DNA of 64,000 nucleotides, from the NCBI RefSeq assembly GCF_041321155.1, contig NZ_JBGGWB010000008.1, forward strand, positions 1-64,000, read 5' to 3'. The notes below the pieces were generated by a model. That model saw only the letters and a list, made by a program, of their open reading frames with translations. It ran no database searches and was not told the DNA's origin. The translations under genes were made by a program, and so were the position numbers. Below, in pieces: positions 9,093 through 17,688 of this stretch (positions within the stretch are counted from its first letter, which is position 1; each line of letters opens with the position of its first letter). The DNA is from Sphingomonas sp. IW22 (lineage in GTDB: Bacteria > Pseudomonadota > Alphaproteobacteria > Sphingomonadales > Sphingomonadaceae).

Positions 9093-9983
9093 TCATCGCT
9101 CGCGTCCTGATCCGACATCGACGAGATCGCCGCCGATCACGCGCGGATCGGTCGAGGAGACCGGGCCATTGGCCAGCGCATCGAAGAAGCCGTCTTCCTC
9201 GCCCGCGCCGGTCAGCCACTGCTCGGGGCGTATATCGCCGCTCAGCAATCGCACGGCCTGATAGGCCATCTGCGCAAGATTGGGATATGTCTCGACACCT
9301 GCGGCAATCACCATGCGCTGGGGACTGCCCCGACGGATGACCATGGTGGTCGGCGTCACCTCGACCCCGAAACGCTGCTTGAGGTCGGGCCTGCGATCGA
9401 GATCCATCAGGCTTACCTGCCAGCCCATGTCGTCCTGGAACCGCTGGACGATCGGCCACTGCACCTTGCAATAGCCGCAGGACTCCCGGGCAAACATAAC
9501 AAGCGCAAATTCCCCGGCGTGCGCACGCAGATATTGACGGCGCACCTGATCCTTCTGCGCGCCCAGCGCATCGCGTGCCTCGCCGACCATCGGATTGGCA
9601 GCCTTGGCGTTGAGTTCGGGATGGGTCAGCATGGCAAGTTGGGTCACGCCGGCAAAGGCGCGGGCCTTGCGCCTGGCAAAATCCTGCAGCCGCCAGAAAT
9701 CCGCGACCGCGTCGATCGTCAGGACGGTTGCAGCATAGTCGCGCTGCTCCACGATGAGCTTGGCGATCCGGGGCGGCGACCATTTGGCCAGTTCCACCAT
9801 TGGCGGGATGACGGGCTTGGGGACCGTCTCTTGCCGTACATCTTCTTCCGCGCCAGATTTGGGGGTCTCGTACCACCAGTAGCCTCGTGCCGTACGATCG
9901 CCCGCGCTCGCAGGCGCCGTTTGCGCGCATGCAGGACCGGGGGTCAGGAGCAAGGCCATGCCCAGGATGAGCATGTGCTTCAC
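9093..9983 (-). CDS. traF: TraF-like conjugal transfer thioredoxin
   Basis: 296 aa, signal peptide at residues 1-20 (ending GPACAQ). The middle is helical and the C-terminal thioredoxin fold has a CGYC active site near residue 175 and the cis-proline loop VTPTTMV near 211. F TraF is a periplasmic pilus-assembly protein; many homologues outside F keep the redox motif, as here. Start ATG at 9983 overlaps the S26 peptidase stop by 4 bp. The stop overlaps an ATG (9096) that I take as the original start of the next, now interrupted, gene. Confidence 0.88.
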   Translation of the reverse strand: MKHMLILGMALLLTPGPACAQTAPASAGDRTARGYWWYETPKSGAEEDVRQETVPKPVIPPMVELAKWSPPRIAKLIVEQRDYAATVLTIDAVADFWRLQDFARRKARAFAGVTQLAMLTHPELNAKAANPMVGEARDALGAQKDQVRRQYLRAHAGEFALVMFARESCGYCKVQWPIVQRFQDDMGWQVSLMDLDRRPDLKQRFGVEVTPTTMVIRRGSPQRMVIAAGVETYPNLAQMAYQAVRLLSGDIRPEQWLTGAGEEDGFFDALANGPVSSTDPRVIGGDLVDVGSGRER

Positions 9984-10576
9984 AGCAGCTTCTCCATGCG
10001 CGTGAGCCGCTCGATCGCCACCGGGCCGTAATAGCGGCTGTCATATCCGTCGGGATGCCGCGAACCGACGAAGATCATCCCCTCGGGAATGCGCGGGCTT
10101 TCCGGCTGCCAATGCGTGAGTGCCTTGCCATTGCGTGCAGCAGGTTTGCTCACGCCCAACAGAGTGCCATTGCAATAATACCAGCCATTCAGGGCCAGCC
10201 CGCCAATCCCATGCCTCTCGACCATGCTGATCCGGTCGCCAGGCAGACAGAGCGCATATTTGGTGATGGCGACGGGCTTCGGGCCGGCTACGGGATCGGA
10301 CAATGTGAAGGATATGAGGTCGCCGCGATGAATCGGACCCGGAGAGCGATGGACGACCCACGCGTCGATCGACGGCGTCATGACCAAGGTGATCTGCGGC
10401 ATCGCCCACCAGGCAAAGAGACCGATGGGCAGCACGATCCCATAGGCCTTAAGCAGCTGGGCAGGCCGCGCCGGTTGCCCAAGACCGCTTGCGCCGAGCG
10501 CTACGGCCGCCCGGAGCGGCAGATCCTTGAGTTCGCGCCAGAGGCGGTTACCGGCTCGCCAGGTGAGCAAGAGCAT
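9980..10576 (-). CDS. S26 signal peptidase, TraF-peptidase type
   Basis: 198 aa. One membrane segment at about residues 45-60 (YGIVLPIGLFAWWAM) is followed by MTPSIDAWVV with the probable nucleophile Ser near 69, and ITKYALCLPGD with the general-base Lys near 106, the two S26 motifs. Such peptidases mature pilin or cyclise it in RP4-like systems; in F-type operons of alphaproteobacteria they lie between trbC and traF. The start at 10576 overlaps trbC by 29 bp. Confidence 0.85.
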   Translation of the reverse strand: MLLLTWRAGNRLWRELKDLPLRAAVALGASGLGQPARPAQLLKAYGIVLPIGLFAWWAMPQITLVMTPSIDAWVVHRSPGPIHRGDLISFTLSDPVAGPKPVAITKYALCLPGDRISMVERHGIGGLALNGWYYCNGTLLGVSKPAARNGKALTHWQPESPRIPEGMIFVGSRHPDGYDSRYYGPVAIERLTRMEKLL

Positions 10577-11438
10577 CTCGCACCTCCTCCTTGCCGCCAA
10601 GGCGGCCATATTCCTCGAGCAATCCCGATAGGGCAGCGTCGCCCAGCACGATGTGCGCGGCTCGCGGGCTGGCTTCGTCACGCTCGCAATAAGGGAGGGT
10701 CGGATCGCCCGGGACCATCGCCAGCGCGGGCACCTGGGTGACGCCATGCTGGCGGAACACCAGGGGATCGACGATGACCTGCACGTCGCGCATTGCGCAG
10801 GCAGGGCCTTCGCAACCGGGATCGCGGCGCAATATGGCGGCCGACAATTTCGCCATCGGCGCCACTTGCCGCATACCGCCCGGCATGCCGCGGAAGGCCA
10901 TGACGCCGCCTGCGCGTTCGAGCTGCCCGGCATAGGTGCGCAGCGTCTCGACCGGCATGGACGAGGAAACGAACAGGACGGGAACGCAGTGTTTCGCACC
11001 ACCGGTGGATACGACTCCGGCCAGCGCTGCCTCTTCGGGCTGTTCAAGGCCCAGGGCCTGGGCGATACGACGGCTCGCAGCCTCCCGCTCGAGGGCCAAT
11101 GCATCGCGGGCCGCCACGACATCGGCCTCCACCCGTTTCGCCATGGCCGGATCCTGCTTGCGCCTGTTGATCCCCTCGAACGCACGGCGCTGCGCGGCGG
11201 CATCGGCTTTGGCCGGTAGAACGGGTGAAGAGGGCTTGGCGGTCTTTGCTTTGTCGGCAGCGAGCTTCACGCGCTCCATCGCCGCCTCGCCCTGATCCTG
11301 GATGCGCGTACGGGCGTTGCCGTTCCGCTGCTGACCAGCCGCACTCTGCGGTTCGCTTGCCCCTGCCAGCAGCGGGGCAAGGGCAATGGCTGCCAGGAGG
11401 AGCGCGCGGCTAGTTGTTGATCGTTTGCATATAGACAT
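10548..11438 (-). CDS. trbC: TrbC, F-type pilin assembly protein
   Basis: 296 aa. Signal peptide ends near ALAPLLAGAS. The C-terminal two thirds carry the TrbC domain: FVSSSMPVETLRTYAGQLERAGG near residues 154-176, a MPGG turn, and QVIVDPLVFRQHGVTQVPALAMV near 224-246, with a thioredoxin-like cis-proline but no redox Cys pair. It acts in the periplasm with TraW and TraU in pilus assembly. It overlaps the downstream TraN segment by 29 bp. Confidence 0.88.
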   Translation of the reverse strand: MSICKRSTTSRALLLAAIALAPLLAGASEPQSAAGQQRNGNARTRIQDQGEAAMERVKLAADKAKTAKPSSPVLPAKADAAAQRRAFEGINRRKQDPAMAKRVEADVVAARDALALEREAASRRIAQALGLEQPEEAALAGVVSTGGAKHCVPVLFVSSSMPVETLRTYAGQLERAGGVMAFRGMPGGMRQVAPMAKLSAAILRRDPGCEGPACAMRDVQVIVDPLVFRQHGVTQVPALAMVPGDPTLPYCERDEASPRAAHIVLGDAALSGLLEEYGRLGGKEEVRDALAHLASR

Positions 11439-12504
11439 CGATCTTGTCCTTCATGTCGATCTGGATTTCGGATTGGGCGCGCGCCTCGACTTCCGCATAA
11501 TATTCCGACAGGTCCATTCGCGAGAAATCGAGCGCCTGGAACTCCTCGGGCGTGAAGCCCCGGCAATAGGGCTGCTTGGGCGTGCCCCAGCCGACCGCGC
11601 TGAAAGCCTTCAACTGCGGCCGGCCCTGTTCCTGGATGATCCGGCCGAGCTTGGTGTTGAAGCAGCAATGGCCGCGGGCCTTCTGGACGCAGATGCCAAG
11701 GATCTTCGAGGAGCAGTAGCTGCCGACCTCATGGCACATGCCCGACCCGCGCAGCATGCCCACTTCCATGTCCTGTTGGTCGCAACCGGAAAGCAGGAAA
11801 TCCATCATGAAGTTGATGGCGAGACTGATCGCGATCGATGTGGGGTCAATGCCGACAACGATCGCATTGGCACCCGCGCTTGCGGCCTGGCCCGCCGTCG
11901 CGCCGGCCTTGAACGCGCCATAGGCCGCTTTCATGCCGGTGAATACGCCCTTGGCAACAGCGATCTTGGTGCCGATCGACGAGATCGAACCACCCATGCC
12001 GTCCTTCACGATCTTGCCCTTGTCCTTGCAGCAGTTCGAGAAGGTGGTCTTGAGCCCGGCCGGGCGGCACCGCGCGGCGCGGCCCGAGAAAATCTCGATC
12101 GTGCCAAGACAATTGCCGTCGGCATCGACGCCGCCATCCGCCTCGACACCCGGATCGTCGACGACCGGATCATCGACGATCGGGTTGGCGTTGGTGTCGA
12201 TGCAGGCGTTGGGGGAACAAGTCGGCGCGCCGCCGCTGGCCGGCACGGCGCACGCATATTGATCGCCAAGCGGGCAGTGCATCGCCCCGGCCGAATCCGC
12301 CTCGCAGCGCGTTTCGCCGATCGGGCACATCCAGCCGCCCAAGCCGGTCAGGTGGCAGCTTGCCGTCTCGCCGTCATCGGCCGCATCGCCATTGCCGTTC
12401 AGATCAACCGCGCACAACTGCTGGGCCATGACGGTCGCCGGTACCAGCGACAGGCTCGCCCCGACAAACAGGAGCGTCGAAAGAAGGCTGCGCACCGGCG
12501 TCAT
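11410..12504 (-). CDS. traN: TraN, C-terminal part (Cys-rich)
   Basis: 364 aa with its own signal peptide (ending VMAQQL). It holds many cysteines in TraN-like spacing (FSNCCKDKGK, GHCCFNTKLGR, QPYCRGFTPEEFQALDFSRMDLSEY). The last block matches the end of F-family TraN, the outer-membrane mating-pair stabilisation protein. An Asp-rich loop near residues 108-130 (DDPVVDDPGVEADGG) may bind calcium. It overlaps the upstream 643-aa gene by 4 bp. The two together have about 1000 residues, so this looks like a TraN divided into two exported, coupled polypeptides. Confidence 0.75.
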   Translation of the reverse strand: MTPVRSLLSTLLFVGASLSLVPATVMAQQLCAVDLNGNGDAADDGETASCHLTGLGGWMCPIGETRCEADSAGAMHCPLGDQYACAVPASGGAPTCSPNACIDTNANPIVDDPVVDDPGVEADGGVDADGNCLGTIEIFSGRAARCRPAGLKTTFSNCCKDKGKIVKDGMGGSISSIGTKIAVAKGVFTGMKAAYGAFKAGATAGQAASAGANAIVVGIDPTSIAISLAINFMMDFLLSGCDQQDMEVGMLRGSGMCHEVGSYCSSKILGICVQKARGHCCFNTKLGRIIQEQGRPQLKAFSAVGWGTPKQPYCRGFTPEEFQALDFSRMDLSEYYAEVEARAQSEIQIDMKDKIDVYMQTINN

Positions 12505-14432
12505 CGCACGGCACCCGTGCAGATCATATCCGCGCCGCCCAGACGTACCGTCTGCATCATCACCACCGCTTCGGGGAAATCGTCGATGCAGCCGCAGCCC
12601 TGCACCAGTTCCTCGCCCTCGCCCGCGGGGCAGACATTGCTGTCCTGGCAGGCGTGATAGAAAAAGTCCCAGCCTGTTGGATTGGTCTGCTTCGAACCGG
12701 TCACGCCATCAGGAGCTGCGGCGCTATTGGCCTGTGCCTTGCGCGTCTTGCAGATCGGTTCGCAGGCATTGACGCTGCCACGATCCGGAAGCGCAAAATT
12801 GCGGGTCGTGAGGCTATGGCCGCCATCGGCCGTCCGCACCCGGTCGGCCAGCAACGTCTCGGTCGAATGATCGATGATATAGGCGCCGCGCGACAGATCG
12901 GGCTGCGGTGTCGTGCCCAGTTCGACTGTGCAGGCATAAGAGCGCCGGCGTTCGAAGAAATCGCGGCTGATCCGCGTCATGCAGGCGCCCGTGCCCATCA
13001 ACCGGCTCTGGGCCAAGGAGGTAAGGCCCGTCCCGACGCCATTGCGAAATGTCGTGACGCCGTCCACTTCTTCGTCGGCAAGACGGCAGGCACCGTTCGC
13101 CGCATAACCCGAGCAGGTATCGACAATGCGTTCGCTTACACGGCAGCTGGCATCGACCTTCGCGTCGATCTGGGCGAACACCTCGCCTTCATTGCCGACC
13201 GCCACGCGGACGGAAATCACATGCTGGCCCCTGGTGAGCCAGGGCTTCAGATCGAGCGCGGGATAACCGTGCCAGGTCTTCTTCCGCTCGCATTTGGCAG
13301 GTGGAAATCCCTCGCCGGTCCAGCTGGAAAGGTCCGAGAGGATCAGCTCGCCGTCGATCCGCACCTGGATCCAGTCGTCCATATAATAATGTGACAGCAC
13401 GGCTGAGAGCAGGCGATCGGGATCTTTTACATCGAGGGTCATCGCAAAGTCGAAGAGCTGGCAACTGCCGCCTTTCAGGCTGTCGTCACGCGGCGAGCCC
13501 AGCAGAAACGAGACACTGTCCGCGCCGCTCATAGTAGTGGCATAGCCGCCGGAAATTCTGTCGATGATCTTGTCCACGCTTGTTTCTTCCAGCGTGATCT
13601 GACGCATGACGCTGCAACTCTGCTTGACTTCAGATCTCCCGGTTCCGGTCGACGAGGCCGACAGCGCCTGGAACAGGCTGCTCCCCTGCGCCGCCGCATA
13701 GGCGTCGCCGGCGATCACATTCGGATTAGCCTTGTAGGCCGTCGCGCCAACCTGGGGTTGCGATGCGCAGGAGGTGGTCTGCGCACCCGTATAGCGGATC
13801 ACCGGGCCTTCGATGGAAGCCTGGGCAACGCCGATACGCGGATCGCTCGTGGTGAGGGCGCCCACTACACCGCCACCCAGATCCTTGAGCACCGAGGCCA
13901 TATTGCCCCAGACGAGATTGGTGCCACAGCTGTTGTTGACGCAGTAACAGCCGGCAAGATCGGTTAGCTCGACCTCGGTGAGCTTGAGCGATCCCGACGC
14001 GGCCGTATCCCACCGGAAGAAACGGCAGGCATTCCAGCTGCCCGGCGCACAGGAAATGAGCCCGTTGGCGCAGATCCCTGAAACCGGCACAGGCACCGTC
14101 ATCGCTTCATCGAAACTGCCGTCGAGATCGCGGTCGCGCGAAATGCTGAGCGTGCCGATATCTCCGCTCGCATTGGGCTGCGCGAGCAGTTCGAGCAAAG
14201 TCGCGCTTTTCTGGCAGGCGAGGTTGGGCGTGAACGTCCTGGAGGAATCGACCGTGCTGATCGACTCTCCGGCAAGGCCCGGCGTCACATAATGCCCAAG
14301 GATCGCGTCGCTATCAGCACTCTTCGCTCTCGCAGCCTCGGCCGCGATGCGGGCACGATCCTCCGCGGTCTGGGCATGAAGCGGCACTGGCAGGCTGAAT
14401 GCCGCCACAAGAAGCAGAGCGCGCTTCCTCAT
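12501..14432 (-). CDS. TraN-like N-terminal part, large Cys-rich exported protein
   Basis: 643 aa, signal peptide ending PVPLHAQ near residue 21. It contains paired cysteines throughout (AGCYCVNNSCG, NACEPICKTRK, QGCGCIDDF) and a conserved-looking domain around residues 310-420 with a W-x-Q-V-R-I-D-G-E-L pattern, as in large TraN proteins. It would sit at the cell surface and contact the recipient. It is coupled to neighbours on both sides by 4-bp overlaps. I treat it with the next gene as one functional TraN; the alternative is a separate adhesin-like protein. Confidence 0.7.
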   Translation of the reverse strand: MRKRALLLVAAFSLPVPLHAQTAEDRARIAAEAARAKSADSDAILGHYVTPGLAGESISTVDSSRTFTPNLACQKSATLLELLAQPNASGDIGTLSISRDRDLDGSFDEAMTVPVPVSGICANGLISCAPGSWNACRFFRWDTAASGSLKLTEVELTDLAGCYCVNNSCGTNLVWGNMASVLKDLGGGVVGALTTSDPRIGVAQASIEGPVIRYTGAQTTSCASQPQVGATAYKANPNVIAGDAYAAAQGSSLFQALSASSTGTGRSEVKQSCSVMRQITLEETSVDKIIDRISGGYATTMSGADSVSFLLGSPRDDSLKGGSCQLFDFAMTLDVKDPDRLLSAVLSHYYMDDWIQVRIDGELILSDLSSWTGEGFPPAKCERKKTWHGYPALDLKPWLTRGQHVISVRVAVGNEGEVFAQIDAKVDASCRVSERIVDTCSGYAANGACRLADEEVDGVTTFRNGVGTGLTSLAQSRLMGTGACMTRISRDFFERRRSYACTVELGTTPQPDLSRGAYIIDHSTETLLADRVRTADGGHSLTTRNFALPDRGSVNACEPICKTRKAQANSAAAPDGVTGSKQTNPTGWDFFYHACQDSNVCPAGEGEELVQGCGCIDDFPEAVVMMQTVRLGGADMICTGAVR

Positions 14433-14752
14433 GGCCGGATCTCGCTCGGGATGATCCGCCGGGATCCGCGCCGCAGCCGGAACAGGAGCGTGGATGGAAC
14501 CGGGCCGGGCAGTTCCGCCCGAAACACAGCCTGTCCTTCAAAAACGGTCAGCGTGGCCACGATGACATGCGGCGAGGAGGGGTGGACCGCATCATCGTTG
14601 GTTGTGGCCACGCCGACCGCCCGGCCGACGTCGCTGGGGCTATGCGACGCCGGTCTAGCCGCGCGCGTTCCGCCTGGCTCCGTGGGGTGACGGGAAGGCC
14701 ATCGGCTGATTCCAGGCGTATGCGCGCGGAGCGGAAGAGACGGATCGCTCAT
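14429..14752 (-). CDS. 107-aa protein of unknown function in tra operon
   Basis: The frame overlaps traU (14749-14752) and the TraN segment (14429-14432) by exactly 4 bp at both ends, which strongly supports a real, coupled gene. The N-terminal half is Pro/Arg/Ser-rich; the C-terminal half (HVIVATLTVFEGQAVFRAEL) could form beta strands. No signal peptide, membrane segment or known domain is visible. In F, trbC occupies this position, but this protein is not similar to TrbC. Confidence 0.55.
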   Translation of the reverse strand: MSDPSLPLRAHTPGISRWPSRHPTEPGGTRAARPASHSPSDVGRAVGVATTNDDAVHPSSPHVIVATLTVFEGQAVFRAELPGPVPSTLLFRLRRGSRRIIPSEIRP

Positions 14753-15762
14753 GGCGTCGAAACTCCGGCGCAGCAGATCGTCTTCTCGAACAGCATGAAC
14801 TGGGCGTTGTCCTTACCCGGCGCGTGCTTGGCCGACGTCCAGAGCGCACCTGGCCGGCCGACATTGACGCAACTGCCGCCCTTGACCGGCTCCATCAGCT
14901 GGAACTTGTAGCGGCTCTTGGTCCAGACCCGCTGGGGTATGAACGAGCAGCCGTCCGCCGAACTGATGGTGAGCGCGCCGAGCCGGCCCATCATGAAGAC
15001 GCCGCGCGCGGCAAGCCCCGCCCAGGCTTCGACACTGTCCCCGAAATGGATATCGCCCGCTACCGGATAGGTCGCGCCCCAGGAACCCATGCACCAAAAG
15101 AGCGGATCGACGACCTTGCCGGCGGCTGCGGCTGCGCTGTCGGCCATGCAGGCAAGGCCTGCGGCGGGATTGCCGAAGAGGATCGCTTCGGGCTGGATGA
15201 TCGCGCCCAGCGTGGCCGATTGCCAGGTCGGCAGCACTTCAGTGATCAGCGCTACATCGAAGCCATTGTCCTCGATGCACGGCAGGTCGGTGAACATGTC
15301 GAGCATCTTCCAGACCGGGGCGATATAATAATGCATCTGCGCGAACATCTTGCGCGTATTGGTACCGTCCGAGATGCTGGTCTGGCTGCCCTGGAGCCTG
15401 CCGCCGGTCGGCATGATGTCGGCGCCGAGCGCCATCATGCAGCCCGGTTCGGTCACCACGTCGACCATGCGATTGGGCGACCAGAAGCTGACCTTGACGC
15501 CGAACCAGAAGGTCACACCGTTTCGGCAGGCGCACAGCGGCTTGGAGGCGGACTGGGCATCGAGCGCCTTACCCAGCGGATCGCTCGGACCCACCTTGAC
15601 GCCGCCGATGGTGATCGGGAAGATGCAGTTCCAGCGCACCTTGGTGATCGGGTTGAACACCGTGCCCGCCTCGCATTTTGAGGCATGCGCGGGAGCCGCG
15701 ACCGCCAGTGCGGCAAAGCCGCAGCCCAGCGCGAGCAATCTGCGAAGCGACGATAGTTTCAT
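14749..15762 (-). CDS. traU: TraU, pilus assembly protein
   Basis: 337 aa, signal peptide ending APAHAS. Characteristic TraU segments: WNCIFPITIGGVKVG near residue 48, CACRNGVTFWFGVKVSFWSPNRMVDVV near 81-107, and many conserved cysteines. TraU is periplasmic and essential for pilus assembly and DNA transfer, acting with TraW and TrbC. 4-bp overlaps with traW and with the 107-aa gene downstream. Confidence 0.92.
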   Translation of the reverse strand: MKLSSLRRLLALGCGFAALAVAAPAHASKCEAGTVFNPITKVRWNCIFPITIGGVKVGPSDPLGKALDAQSASKPLCACRNGVTFWFGVKVSFWSPNRMVDVVTEPGCMMALGADIMPTGGRLQGSQTSISDGTNTRKMFAQMHYYIAPVWKMLDMFTDLPCIEDNGFDVALITEVLPTWQSATLGAIIQPEAILFGNPAAGLACMADSAAAAAGKVVDPLFWCMGSWGATYPVAGDIHFGDSVEAWAGLAARGVFMMGRLGALTISSADGCSFIPQRVWTKSRYKFQLMEPVKGGSCVNVGRPGALWTSAKHAPGKDNAQFMLFEKTICCAGVSTP

Positions 15763-16418
15763 CGCACTGCCCTCCGGTCGGTTTTGCGCCTGTCGACCTC
15801 GGTCAGCACCAGCTTCTGTCCGGCCTGCGCGACGATCACCGGCGCAACCGTCAGGCCAAGCCGCGCCTTGACGCGTTCCTCGAGCAGGAAGAGCGCCCTG
15901 CCGTGACGCTCGCCGAGCGTGATCGCGTCGGCATCGCCGGGGCCGCCGGCCGCCAGCAGGATGAAATCGGCCGGCCTCGCGGTGCGCAGCGCCCAGGCGA
16001 GGTCGCGCGGATGGACCACGATGAGCCGCTGCGGGAGCGACACATAGGCCAGGGGATTGAAGCTATAGCCCCTGGCGTAGAGCAGCTTGCCGTCGGGGAG
16101 CCGGATGTCAGAATCGAGGGTATAGAAGGGCACGACCGTCCGGGCCCTGTCTGCCTGGGCGATCCCGAGCGTCGCCGCCTTCATCGCCGACCAGTTCTCG
16201 CGCGGCCCGAAGGCACTCTTCATCTCGGGCACATGCGCGGCCCGGCCCTCAATCTCGCTCAGCGCGTCGGTCTCGGCGATCGGCCAGGTACGCCCGATCT
16301 TGCTGGTCGCCGCCATGCTCATCGAAGGCGTCAGCACAGCCATAGTCGTCGCGACCGCAGCGAGCAGGGGCAGGAGAGGACAGCGACCGAAATGCCGATG
16401 CAGCGAACTATCGACCAT
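15759..16418 (-). CDS. traW: TraW, pilus assembly protein
   Basis: 219 aa. An N-terminal hydrophobic export segment (LLPLLAAVATTMAVLTPSMSMAA) is followed by GRTWPIAETDAL, the TraW opening motif. Near the end a segment like HPRDLAWALRTARPADFILLAAG is typical of TraW. It works in the periplasm with TraU and TrbC. The start overlaps the preceding small membrane gene by 11 bp. Confidence 0.9.
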   Translation of the reverse strand: MVDSSLHRHFGRCPLLPLLAAVATTMAVLTPSMSMAATSKIGRTWPIAETDALSEIEGRAAHVPEMKSAFGPRENWSAMKAATLGIAQADRARTVVPFYTLDSDIRLPDGKLLYARGYSFNPLAYVSLPQRLIVVHPRDLAWALRTARPADFILLAAGGPGDADAITLGERHGRALFLLEERVKARLGLTVAPVIVAQAGQKLVLTEVDRRKTDRRAVR

Positions 16419-16644
16419 GGCGCCGTCTCCAATAAGGCTGAGAATTCTCGCGATCCTCGCCTATCGCGGCGCTGATGAGGGCCGCCATCGCGACGATCGC
16501 CGTGACGGCCACGAGAATGCGGAACAGGGTCGGCACCGCCGGGAGCTGCCAGGCGATGAAGGACTGCACCAGGAGCAGACCCTGGCTGCCGATCATGAGG
16601 CGGATCGGTCCCGGCGCGGGCGTGGAGGAGAAGATGCCGTTCAT
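16408..16644 (-). CDS. 78-aa membrane protein between traC and traW
   Basis: Starts at an ATG overlapping the upstream gene as ATGA. Two hydrophobic segments: about residues 17-34 (IGSQGLLLVQSFIAW) and 40-63 (TLFRILVAVTAIVAMAALISAAI). Its end overlaps traW by 11 bp. In F the trbI gene holds this place; this protein is shorter and has two membrane segments, so I do not call it TrbI. Probably an inner-membrane part of the secretion machine. Confidence 0.6.
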   Translation of the reverse strand: MNGIFSSTPAPGPIRLMIGSQGLLLVQSFIAWQLPAVPTLFRILVAVTAIVAMAALISAAIGEDRENSQPYWRRRHGR

Positions 16645-16958
16645 GGCCGCGCGCCTCCTCGAATAGGAAGGCCAGGATGCATCGGGCAACCGCGGGCCAG
16701 CCAATAGCCGTACAGAACCGGACCCAGGCAGGAGAAGACGAACAGTAGCCTGGGATAGGCAGCCGGTTCATCCCACCAGACCAGCCTGACGATGATGATC
16801 CCCAACGCCAATAGCAGCTGGATCGCCAGGCACATGCGCCGCGACCAACGCGCATCCTCTTCCTTGCGCGCTTTCCAGCAAGCATAGGTCTCGATGCTGA
16901 TCATCGATCGGCCGGTTCCGGGCGCGAATGCCGATTCAGAGGGGAGCATGTCGGTCAT
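16641..16958 (-). CDS. 105-aa membrane protein between traC and traW
   Basis: Start ATG at 16958 with a 4-bp overlap to the upstream gene. The N-terminal 35 residues are hydrophilic, followed by two membrane segments (CLAIQLLLALGIIIVRLVWW and LLFVFSCLGPVLYGYWLA) and a short Pro/Gly/Arg tail. The family is not recognised. It is coupled on both sides, so it very likely belongs to the transfer apparatus. Confidence 0.6.
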   Translation of the reverse strand: MTDMLPSESAFAPGTGRSMISIETYACWKARKEEDARWSRRMCLAIQLLLALGIIIVRLVWWDEPAAYPRLLFVFSCLGPVLYGYWLARGCPMHPGLPIRGGARP

Positions 16959-17362
16959 GCGGGCTCGATCTTCGCCTCTTCCGGATCGGCCGGACGCAGA
17001 CGGCAGTAGAGCCCGAACAAAGCTTCTTCGATGAGCGGCCAGAGGCAGACGATGCCAAGCCACAGGCCGTAGAGCGTGACGGGCCAGCCGATCAGGAACA
17101 TGAACGGAATGAGCGGGACAACGGCCCAGCAGCTTTGCAGGAGCGGACCCAGAACGGGGTGTCTGGCGTCCTTGAGGAACCCGGCAAGCAACTCGTCAGC
17201 CGTCTTGAGGCTGCGTGTGCATTCGCCATTGGCCTCGTGAAGCGTCAGGATCGCGCGACCCAGAAAATCATTCTGGCTCTCTCCAGGATAGCGCTTGCAC
17301 CGGCACATCACGCCGAAGTCCTCGATCATCCTGGGCGTGAACGGTTCTATCCTGTCCGTCAT
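16955..17362 (-). CDS. 135-aa membrane protein between traC and traW
   Basis: Start ATG at 17362 overlaps the upstream stop by 4 bp. The N-terminal half is soluble and has three Cys (GVMCRCKRYPGES and NGECTRS). The C-terminal half carries a long hydrophobic hairpin (CWAVVPLIPFMFLIGWPVTL and LWLGIVCLWPLIEEALFGL) and an acidic tail. Not recognised. The soluble Cys-bearing half would face the cytoplasm if the hairpin enters from that side. Confidence 0.6.
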   Translation of the reverse strand: MTDRIEPFTPRMIEDFGVMCRCKRYPGESQNDFLGRAILTLHEANGECTRSLKTADELLAGFLKDARHPVLGPLLQSCWAVVPLIPFMFLIGWPVTLYGLWLGIVCLWPLIEEALFGLYCRLRPADPEEAKIEPA

Positions 17363-17688
17363 TTGTGCCTCCATTTCCGCAAGCGCGAGAGAAGCATCCC
17401 GCATGCACCCGACAGGCCGATCAGCAGCATCCCGCTCGCAAAGCAGGCGGCCGCCACGATGAGTCCCGTGCGGACCGTCTTGAGCACAGGCTGGTCGAGC
17501 GCGATCCCGGCCGCGATGACGAGACAGCCCATCATGCAGGTCTCGATGGCCACCAGCCGCAGGCGCCACTGGAAGGCGGCCGCTTCGGCGCGCTTTGCCA
17601 CACGCGCCTCGATCAGCGCCTCGATCGCCGGATCCTTTTCCCACTCGAGCGCGAGCTGGTCGGGATGGGGAAGGGCCTTGTGTGTCAT
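17359..17688 (-). CDS. 109-aa membrane protein after traC
   Basis: First of four small coupled membrane proteins; it overlaps traC (17685-17688) and the next gene (17359-17362) by 4 bp each. The first 40 residues are helical and charged (ALEWEKDPAIEALIEARVAKRAEA), then two membrane segments follow (LVAIETCMMGCLVIAAGIAL and LIVAAACFASGMLLIGLSG), ending in a basic tail. The place corresponds to trbI of F, but similarity is not evident. Confidence 0.6.
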   Translation of the reverse strand: MTHKALPHPDQLALEWEKDPAIEALIEARVAKRAEAAAFQWRLRLVAIETCMMGCLVIAAGIALDQPVLKTVRTGLIVAAACFASGMLLIGLSGACGMLLSRLRKWRHK

